From the IMG/VR virus record IMGVR_UViG_3300042731_006498, positions 1-21,331 of that record: 21,331 nucleotides of DNA, one strand, 5' to 3'. The notes beneath the pieces are model-generated. The model was not told where the DNA came from. It saw only the letters and a list, made by a program, of their open reading frames with translations, and did no database searches. Positions 7,180-15,700 of this stretch are shown here, piece after piece; position 1 is the stretch's first letter, and every line of letters starts with the position of its first letter. Position numbers and translations under genes: made by a program. The stretch is from a virus.

Positions 7180-7190
7180 ATACAGTAAGG
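7167..7190 (+). promoter_or_regulatory. Perfect 8-bp inverted repeat enclosing the late promoter and part of the RBS
   Basis: The arms CCTTACTG (7167-7174) and CAGTAAGG (7183-7190) are perfectly complementary. They flank exactly the eight bases GATAAATA. The right arm supplies most of the AAGGAG ribosome-binding site (7187-7192) of the tail gene at 7199. RNA read through from gmhB could fold and hide this site; RNA started at the internal late promoter (near 7188) would lack the left arm. The palindrome GGAGCTCC (7189-7196) follows immediately. No U-run follows, so it does not look like an intrinsic terminator. Confidence 0.65.
7175..7182 (+). promoter_or_regulatory. Candidate T4-like late promoter for the tail gene module
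   Basis: GATAAATA differs from the T4 late consensus TATAAATA at one base. It lies 16 bases before the ATG of the first tail gene, and transcription would start around 7188. Virion genes of T4-like phages are classically driven by such octamers through the sliding clamp and a gp55-type sigma factor. The promoter overlaps the gmhB stop codon. Confidence 0.6.
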
Positions 7191-7198
7191 AGCTCCAT

Positions 7199-7708
7199 AT
7201 GAACAAAACTATACAAAATTTATTCAAAAAGGGTACAAACGATTCAATTAGCCTAGCTGATAGAAGTAACTTTTCTTACAGAGGTAACTGGATTGGTGTA
7301 CACAGTAATACTGTAATGGATTCTTTCCATGTTGGACAAATAAGCAGTGCAATATATCAGATTACTGTAGAGTTTGATAGCAATAATAAAGAAATTTTAC
7401 AATTATCTGTTGTTGCTAGACCAGACAGAGCTAGTTTTAATGTTTATGGACGCTCGTCGCTCAGTAACGATTTAATTAACATCAGTGTAACAGTGGACCA
7501 TACTATATGCAAAGTGATTGTCAATCCAGCAGACACCATTTATGCAGGAGCGAAGTTGATCTTCCACGCTACCTATGCTGAAACTATTCATCAGCTTGTT
7601 GCACCGTCAGCAGTTGCAGATGTGAGTACAGATACAGGAAGCATAAATACATTTGATGAGACTGGTGGTACATTTGATAATACAGCAGTAACATTTGATA
7701 GGACATAA
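7199..7708 (+). CDS. Putative virion structural protein, 169 aa
   Basis: This 169-aa protein is the first gene of the plus-strand virion module and has a strong AAGGAG ribosome-binding site 6 nt before its ATG. I recognise no named domain. It is beta-strand-rich in composition (alternating hydrophobic stretches such as I-Y-Q-I-T-V-E-F and I-N-I-S-V-T-V), has one cysteine, and has no signal peptide or membrane segment. The C-terminus ends in three spaced copies of a T-F-D-x-T unit (TFDET, TFDNT, TFDRT) at roughly 150-168, a short repeat that may form a fibrous or oligomerising tip. Position directly upstream of tail proteins and the late promoter support a structural role in the tail or baseplate. 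Its stop is 3 nt before the next ATG. Confidence 0.65.
   Translation: MNKTIQNLFKKGTNDSISLADRSNFSYRGNWIGVHSNTVMDSFHVGQISSAIYQITVEFDSNNKEILQLSVVARPDRASFNVYGRSSLSNDLINISVTVDHTICKVIVNPADTIYAGAKLIFHATYAETIHQLVAPSAVADVSTDTGSINTFDETGGTFDNTAVTFDRT
7642..7649 (+). promoter_or_regulatory. Possible internal late-promoter octamer before the cupredoxin tail gene
   Basis: CATAAATA inside the end of the 169-aa gene matches the T4 late octamer at seven of eight bases and lies 62 bases before the ATG at 7712. It is coding sequence in an AT-rich genome, so a chance match is quite possible. Confidence 0.2.
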
Positions 7709-7711
7709 GAA

Positions 7712-9211
7712 ATGGCAAAAAGCATAATCAATATAGGTACAGCCGCTAACGATGGAACTGGTGACAACATCAGAGCAGGCGCTACCAAAATTAACGCAAA
7801 CACAAACGAAATTTATAGTGCATTAGGTGACGGAACAAACATCAAAGATGTTGTTAATTCCCAATTAGAATTAGACGTTCCACCTTTATCAGGCAAAGTA
7901 AACAAAATAAGTTTACTATGTGAATCAACAGCTGAACTAAACAACATTAGTCCTGCTGATTATCACGGCACAATTTTACATGTTCACCAAACAGGCAAAG
8001 TTGTTGTTGCTCATAGCAATGCATGGCACAGCATGTTACTTGATACAAGCGGTGGCGCAATTCCTAACTACACAGATCCACTAAGTGCAGTAGCATATGG
8101 TGGTGGCATAAATGATCTTACCGACGTAGACACAACTTCAGTAACGCCATTCACTGGAGCAGTTCTAAAATGGGACGGTACTAAATGGTCACCAGGGACA
8201 GATGTTACTACAGGTGGCGGCGGCACAGACGCTGACACACTAGATGGACAAGATGGTTCTTATTACCTAAACTGGAATAACTTTTCAAACAAACCAACTA
8301 TTCCAACAGTGTTGACTGATCTTTCTATTGTTGATGGTACAGCTGGACAAGTACTTACAACAGATGGTAACGGTTCCTTTACGTTCCAAGCGGCAAGTGG
8401 TGGTGGAGCAACACAAAATTTATTTGAAACTGTTGACGGTGATAACGGAACTACAACAGCAAACAGCGCAACTGACACATTAACTATTGCAGGCGGTACA
8501 AATATTAGCACAACTGTTGTAGGAGATACACTAACAATTAACTATGTTGGTGATGCACTGTCAGGTGAAGCTAACCAAAATGCATTTAGTTTTGTTCAAG
8601 GTGATAGTGGAATAGCAGAAGCAGATAGTGCAACTGATACTTTAACTATCGAAGGTGGTACAAATATTACAACAGCAGTATCAGGCGATACAATAACTAT
8701 TAATTACTCAGGAGCGGCGGCAACGTTTGCTACATTAACTGATACAACTATTACTAATGCAGGCGCTGGTAGTATGCTACACTACAGCAGTGGTAATCAA
8801 TGGGTAAATGCAAACGATGTTACTATTGATAGAGTTGCATTTCCTGCAATTACACAACTAGTGGTAACAGCGGCAGGTAGCTCAGGTTACTTATTTGATC
8901 AATACGGAACTTCACAAGATCCAACAATTTATGCGATAAGTGGTACAACAATATCTTTTGATTTGAATGACAGTACAATGGGCAATCATCCTTTCCAAAT
9001 TGAAACAAGTGGTGGACTAGCATACAATGAAGGTTTAGTTCATGTTGATCCAGATGGAACAAAATCAACAGGGTCAAATGCAAACGCACAGTCAAATGGA
9101 ACATTGTATTGGAAGATTCCAGCAGGTGTTTCGGGAACATACGCTTATCAATGTACTGCTCATAGTGCAATGAGAGGTAATATTGTAATCAAAGACATAA
9201 GTGCATTATAA
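7712..9211 (+). CDS. Tail fibre/baseplate-type structural protein with C-terminal cupredoxin domain
   Basis: This 499-aa protein begins with S-I-I-N-I-G-T-A-A-N-D-G-T-G-D followed by K-I-N-A-N-T-N-E-I-Y, a signature of phage tail-fibre N-termini. Residues 174-226 carry tail-fibre-type motifs (DADTLDGQDGSYY, NFSNKPTIP, GTAGQVLTTDGNG). Two approximately 45-residue repeats follow (236-334). Residues about 380-499 form a cupredoxin-like domain: N-H-P-F gives His426, and Y-Q-C-T-A-H-S-A-M-R-G gives Cys481, His484 and Met487. The CxxHxxM spacing is that of amicyanin-type blue copper proteins, so a type-1 copper site could be complete. Electron transfer is unlikely to be needed in a virion; copper might stabilise the tip or take part in binding, which is inference. 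AGGA at 7700-7703 precedes the ATG. Virion role is well supported by composition and context. Confidence 0.8.
   Translation: MAKSIINIGTAANDGTGDNIRAGATKINANTNEIYSALGDGTNIKDVVNSQLELDVPPLSGKVNKISLLCESTAELNNISPADYHGTILHVHQTGKVVVAHSNAWHSMLLDTSGGAIPNYTDPLSAVAYGGGINDLTDVDTTSVTPFTGAVLKWDGTKWSPGTDVTTGGGGTDADTLDGQDGSYYLNWNNFSNKPTIPTVLTDLSIVDGTAGQVLTTDGNGSFTFQAASGGGATQNLFETVDGDNGTTTANSATDTLTIAGGTNISTTVVGDTLTINYVGDALSGEANQNAFSFVQGDSGIAEADSATDTLTIEGGTNITTAVSGDTITINYSGAAATFATLTDTTITNAGAGSMLHYSSGNQWVNANDVTIDRVAFPAITQLVVTAAGSSGYLFDQYGTSQDPTIYAISGTTISFDLNDSTMGNHPFQIETSGGLAYNEGLVHVDPDGTKSTGSNANAQSNGTLYWKIPAGVSGTYAYQCTAHSAMRGNIVIKDISAL
8417..8713 (+). repeat. Two tandem protein repeats of about 45 residues in the tail protein
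   Basis: Residues 236-281 and 290-334 share the pattern D-(N/S)-G, then (A/D)-S-A-T-D-T-L-T-I-x-G-G-T-N-I, then V-x-G-D-T-(L/I)-T-I-N-Y. The copies are similar but not identical in DNA, so this is an old duplication. Such beta-repeat modules usually form a fibrous shaft. Confidence 0.75.
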
Positions 9212-9220
9212 GGATAGACA

Positions 9221-9775
9221 ATGGTAGCAGTAGTAAATTCAAAAGCGTTTAAATCGGAACAAGGATTTGAAAGTCCTAAGTTTACTGTTGATGTAAACGG
9301 CAGACTTACAAGTGAAATTTTAGACGTCAAACAGATACTACTTAACGGTGTTCCTTTTGTTGGTGAAACACCAGATGACGATGATGGCGGTGGAGATACA
9401 CCTACAACTAATCCTTTCGAAAACATTACTGATCTTTCAGTTAATAATACATTTACAGTTAGACAAAACGATGTTAACAATGTTAGTGTTGCAAACGGAA
9501 TAGTAACTATTTCTAGCACAAATGTTGGAACAATGGATAATGTTGATATAGGACAATCAACACCAGGTCAGGCTAAATTTTATGAATTAGATTTAGTATC
9601 AGCACCAGATAGCACAGCAAGTGTAATTAATGCAAATAATACAACTGTAAACGGCACACTTACTTTCAGTGATGGTCTTGCAGTCAGCACAGCACCAGTA
9701 AATAACAATGACGTAACTAATAAAGGTTATGTAGACAGTCAGGCTATAGCTTTATCAATAGCACTTGGAGTATAG
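9221..9775 (+). CDS. Putative virion structural protein, 184 aa
   Basis: This 184-aa protein has an AAGGA ribosome-binding site at 9210-9214, 6 nt before the ATG, overlapping the stop of the preceding tail gene. The first 55 residues include F-T-V-D-V-N-G-R-L-T-S, then an acidic-glycine linker D-D-D-D-G-G-G-D at about 53-60. The rest is Asn/Thr/Val-rich with beta-strand character and contains G-T-M-D-N-V-D-I-G, a phrase I associate with marine T4-like structural proteins. N-N-D-V-T-N-K-G-Y-V-D at about 161-171 is a common phage tail-fibre phrase. No enzymatic motif, signal peptide or membrane segment is visible. It probably belongs to the same tail or baseplate structure as its neighbours. 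Exact position in the virion is unknown. Confidence 0.7.
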   Translation: MVAVVNSKAFKSEQGFESPKFTVDVNGRLTSEILDVKQILLNGVPFVGETPDDDDGGGDTPTTNPFENITDLSVNNTFTVRQNDVNNVSVANGIVTISSTNVGTMDNVDIGQSTPGQAKFYELDLVSAPDSTASVINANNTTVNGTLTFSDGLAVSTAPVNNNDVTNKGYVDSQAIALSIALGV

Positions 9776-9781
9776 AAACAA

Positions 9782-12700
9782 ATGGCAAAGAAAAAAATAG
9801 AAAATTATGTGTTTAGACCAGGATTAGGTATAGATGATAACGCTTATCCAAATGCTTGGAGTTTAATAAATCAAAACTACAACTTTATTAAAAAAGAAGT
9901 TGCGGCATGGATACAAACACAAATTGACAATAACAATCCTGACTTTCTATTCAACAGAGCAAAGTGTATTCGTGATTTAGGTTATATTACAGATGCTGTT
10001 CAATATGATATGATCTTTGGCACAAACTATAATGCTGTCTTCCAAGGAACAATGGAACAATACAGTATTGATATTAGCAATACCGTTGTTAATACTCTTG
10101 TAAACGCAAAAGCAAGATTTGCTGACCTAAGTGGTGTAAAAGCAAGTGCCACAGCAGTAGCAAGACACAATGCAGGCTGGGATGAAGTAATTGATGTAGC
10201 ACAAAACGGTTACTTATCTGCAGATACAGTAACATGGTCTAACCCAACAAATGCCAACACAGATAATATTAATGCTAAAGACCAATTAGATGGTAACTTA
10301 AACTTTATCGTAAACGATGCAAGTGCATATGTAAACATTAACTATCCAACACTAGGTTACAATCAAGACTTATTTGAAAACGATATTAAAATAATTGTAA
10401 TGGCCGCAACCTACGATATACTATACGGCGGAAACACTGCAAGTTGGGATGCCGCTAAAGGTATGGTAACATACAGTGAAGTTGGTAAGGAAGAATACCA
10501 AACAGCAATGCTGGCCGCTATGGGTCATGTTAAAACAATAGGTTTAGAAATTATTCAAGGTAATGCTGTTACACCTTTAACAGGAAATACAGAAACTCAC
10601 AATGCCTCTGCAGGTGGAGCAATAGGTGATATTAATAATATCAACTGGAACGCTTTGATAGACTATACTATAAATGAAATTACAACTGCTGAATCAATAG
10701 ATTTAGTTACAAAAACAGCACCAAATATCGGATGGCCAGCGGCGGATTTAATCACAGCCTATAACGCTATAGACACAAACCAAACAACAATTATTAGTGA
10801 AGTTACTCCAGATGCTGAGTATACTTACAATCAAGAAAAGTGTGAAAGAGATACAGGATTTAACTTAACTGCTTGGTTACATGACTTACGCTATAACGGT
10901 AATGAAGAAACTAGCAGAATAGCAAGCACATATTGGGAAGGCACAGTAGCACAAGTTGACGGTGATAGACTTCCTGAAATACGTGCAAAAGAATTTACAA
11001 GAGATTTAATCAACAATAATATTTTACTAAACACAGCACAGTCTACACCTTATCAAACAGAAGTTGCACAAGTTATTGACACTAGTAAAACTGCTGAAGG
11101 ACAAGGTGCAACTCGTATAAGTGAGCTAAGTGGAATTGTAATTAGCGTAATTACAACAGGCACAAGTGCTTTACCTACATTAGTTAGAAAAGGTTTAGGA
11201 CATATTAAATTTATTGGTAACTACGATCTAAGCGACATTCTTTTAATAACAAACAGCACACGCAACGAAATTATATATAATTTTAGTGATCCTACACGCG
11301 GGGGAACACTAAGTCTACAAACAGACGACACACCAAGAGATTCAAGCGGTTATTTACTTAAATATGATTTCACAGATGCAAACAGAGATGCTGACGACGA
11401 TTTTAAAAAGTTTTTACAAACCACAGACGGTGTTGTCACACTAAACTTTAAGTACAATACTGACTCACATGAAATTACAGATGATGTACAAGTTTACATA
11501 GAAACGCCAGAAGTAAGAACTAGACCATATGATTTTGGTACAGACGCTATTGAACGTATGCGTATTGCTCCTCCACTATCTATGCTTGATGCTGACTTTG
11601 AGTACGGCTTACAGCCTACAAAGTGGAGTGCGATTGGAACACAAAGAGGATATCCAAGTATATATGAAGTTCCTGGTACTGATACTGAAGTATCAAGTGT
11701 TGTTACAGATGGTTCAGTAGGAACTGACGGCGTTGGTGCTAGTAAGATTACAGTAACGACACAAGGTTCACATGGATTTACACCAGGTACACCGATTACA
11801 ATTAAAGCACTAGAAGACAGTGTTGTTGGCGCAAGTAGAGCTGAAGGTAGTTTTGTTATTACAACAGTTCCAACTAACAATACTTTTACATACTTTGCAA
11901 AAGCAAAAGTTGGTGCAGAAAACGATGTGTTAAGCACAACTTACACACAATTAAGAAAAGGTGATTTCTATACAGGTGCGGCAATTGGTAAACCTAGTTT
12001 TGCTGTTGTAAGTAATGGTACAGCAGGACAAATGACTCTAACACTTGCGGCGCAGACAGGTGAAAATAGATTAGCATTTACAGGTAATGTACCTGAAATT
12101 GGTGCTCCGATTGTTTACACAGATATTCCAGAAGGCGCACAGGTTACTGCTATATCAAGCACACCAACAGGTAATGCACTAGTGCCAGTAACAACTGCAC
12201 CTATTAATATAGGTGACACTAGTTTTGATGTTGCAAGTACAACAGGAATTGTACAAGGACTTGCCGCAGATAACGGAAGTGGTGATGCTATTTTCGTAAC
12301 AAATATTGCGGGTAACACTGTTACAATGAGTGGTGAATTTACAACAGCGATAACACAGAGTGAACAAGTTTACACAGCGGTAAGCGGTACTACAACAGCG
12401 GCCGCTGGTATCAACGCACAATTTACAGTGAGCAAAGCAGGAACTGTATACAGTGTTGATAGTATTGATCAAGCAGGTAGTGGTTATGTAGAAGGTGACC
12501 AAATTTTAATTACTGGTGATAACATTGGTGGTAATACTCCTGCAAACGATGCAACAATAACAGTTTCAACAGTTGACGGAACTGGCGGTATAACAGCAGT
12601 TGCTATTTCAGGTAGTGCATTAGATGGCGCAATTACATATACAAATCCTACTACAACTTATCAAACAGACGGTGGTAGTACATTACCACAAATAGATATT

Positions 12701-15700
12701 TCATATGCAGACGGTGCATACACAACAGCAGTATTTAACTCACCAAATAACTCAACAGGATATGCTGTAAATGATAGAATACGTGTACTAGGTACAGTTA
12801 TTGATCCTTCAAGTGGACAAGACGGTAATCAAAGTGCAGGCGGTAATGACTGTATTATAAAAGTTACTAGTGTTGACGGTAGTGGAAATATCACAGGCGT
12901 AACAATTGATACTAACGATTGGAGTATTGGTGTTCCACCTGCTCAAGATAGAAACTATTCTTTTGGTGGATCAAATCTTTCATTCACTGGTGGAAGTGGT
13001 ACTGGATTTGAATTTAATGTTACTGCATCAGGCGGTAGCTATACAGTGCAAATATCACAACCAGGAACAGGTTATACAACAGCAGATACAATCACTTGTA
13101 ATGGTACAGACTTAGGTGGTATATCACCTACCAACAACTTAGTATTAAGAATTAACGAAGTTGGTGCAAGTGGTGAAATAATAGGATTTAGAATTGAAGG
13201 TCCTGATGTTTCTTCAGAAGCAGTAGCGGCTGATAGTGGAACATTTATATCAAAATCAGGCAGTGATTTGGTAGGTGCTAGTGCAACATTTAACATCGAA
13301 AATGATGGTTCAGCATACAGTGTAGCGGCTATATCTAATGCTGGTACAGACTACCATATCGGTCAAACTTTCTTAATTGAAGGTAGTGCTTTAGGTGGTT
13401 CTACTCCTGCTAATGACCTTACACTGACTGTAGCAACAGTTGGTAACTTAGGTGAAATACTTACACTATCATTAAGCGGTACACCAAGCACACTATCAAG
13501 TGTATTCTCAAATCAAAGCGGGTCAAACGTTGCAAACAACGGTGCTGGCGCATCACTAGATGTAACAAGATCAGCAGGTTCTTACACAGTAGTAAGCGTA
13601 AATGCAACAGGCGGTACAAACTATAGAACTGGTAATACAATTACTATTTTAGGTACTGACTTAGGTGGAGCATCACCTGCTAACGATGCAACTGTTACTG
13701 TTACAGGTGTAAATGCCGGAGCAATAACTACAGCAACAGTAACTGGTACAGCTATAGGCGGCGGCACACTAAGTTTAGTAAACGCAGTTACTATGAGTGA
13801 ATTTACAACAGCACCTATTACAGTTGGTGAAGTAATCGATTTTGAAGCATTGGCAACATTAGAAATTACTTTTGAAAACGCACATGGTATAGTGCCAGGT
13901 GCTACATTTATTGTTAATGTAAGTTCAGATGATGCAGGTGCTGGAGGAACAAATAACCACGCATTAGCAAGCGGAGCATTTATTGCTACTGCAATTCCAG
14001 CAGTAAATAAATTGCGCTATGCGGCAAGAGCTCCAGGTTCAATTACAACAACAGCAAACGACGATATACTTGCAGATGTGTATCTACGTCCAGACTCGTT
14101 CTTTATACACAGACCATATGACGGTGGTGTTCAACTAGGAACAGGCGGACCTCAACACAGTGCTCAAGCAATACGTCAAAGTAAAAAATATATTAGATAT
14201 CAGTCAGGTAAAGGCATTATGTACACCACTGGTGCATTGTTTGCTCCAAGTTATGATATTGCAAGTGTTACATCAAATGGTACTGAAGTTGGGTCAACAA
14301 TCACAGTAACAATGGATGACAATGATCACGGTATGCAGGTTGGTGGTAAAGTTAGACTAATTGGTGTTGATACACCTGGTTATAACGGCAATTACACTGT
14401 TACACAAATTATTAATGAAAGAACATTTCAAACTATTAGTACTAGACGTTTAGGTAGTATTAATGCTACACTAGGTTTTGCGGCACAAGTTTCTGTAACT
14501 GGTTGGCATGGTGCAACTGTTCGTTCAGGTATTTTTGATGATCAGAATGGTATCTATTGGGAATACGATGGATCAAATATTACAGTAGCACAACGTACAA
14601 GTACAAAACAGATTGCAGGCACTATTGCAGTAAGCCCAGACAGTAATTTGATAACTGGTGCTGGTACTAAATTTAGAGATCAATTAAAAGCAGGTGATAG
14701 AATTGTCCTAAGAGGAATGACACATGTTGTATCTCATGTAGACAGTCAAACTAGCATGACAGTTACTCCGGACTATAGAGGTGTAAATGAAGTGCTTGCG
14801 GCAAAGGTTTGTTTGGTAACTGATAAAAAAGTAAAACAAGATGAATTTAACCTTGATAGATTAGACGGCACAGGGCCAAGTGGATACAATATTGATATTG
14901 CATACATGCAGATGATTGGTATTCAATACAGCTGGTATGGTGCTGGTTTTATTGATTGGATGCTACGTGGTAGTGATGGTAACTTTGTGTTTGCCCACAG
15001 AATGCGTAACTCAAACGTAAACACAGAGGCGTTTATGAGATCAGGTAACTTGCCTGTTCGTTACGAAGTTACTAACGAAGGACCAGGTGCTAAATTAAGT
15101 GAAGCAATGTCAGATAATACTGCATATGTTCCACTTGATGATTCACGTTTCTTCCCAGACAGTGGTACAATTTATATTGACAACGAATTAATTGCATTTA
15201 GTAGCGTTGATCATTCACAAAATAGATTAACAGGCTTAACAAGAGGAACAAGTTTGTTCAACTTCCAAGCTGGTGCTCTTAGACAGTATACAGCAGGTAA
15301 TGCGGCCGCACATGATGCTAAAACAGGTGTTGTGCTTGTAAGTAATACAATTACGCCGCTTATTAGCCACTGGGGTTCTGCGTTTGTAACAGATGGTAAT
15401 TTTGATGAAGATAGAGGTTACATTTTCTCTTACACAGAAACAGGTTTAAGTGTTAGTACAACAAGACAAACAGCATTCTTGCTACGTCTAGCGCCTAGTG
15501 TTTCTAACGCTATTGTTGGTGACTTAGGAGATAGAGAACTACTAAACAGAGCGCAGTTGTTGATGCAAGAAATGGAAATTACGTCAGACGGCGAAGATGA
15601 TTTAGGTAATTCAATACAAGGCGGTATCGTTATTGAAGGTATCCTTAATCCACAGAACTATCCTTTAAATCCAGCAGACGTTGGTTGGCAAGGATTGTCA

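Noticed and set aside
7167-7196. Hairpin after gmhB as an intrinsic terminator
   Set aside because: There is no U-run after the stem; AGCTCC and a start codon follow, and the loop is a promoter octamer.
11494-13296. Several minus-strand ORFs (up to 147 aa) and short plus-frame ORFs inside the giant tail gene
   Set aside because: They are antisense or shifted readings of Thr/Gly/Val/Asn-rich repetitive coding, with no starts with RBS and no domain-like sequence.
12396-15310. Two GCGGCCGC octamers (near 12398 and 15302) in AT-rich DNA
   Set aside because: Each encodes Ala-rich codons in the tail gene and there is no flanking symmetry or cloning-vector sequence, so a functional site is not supported.
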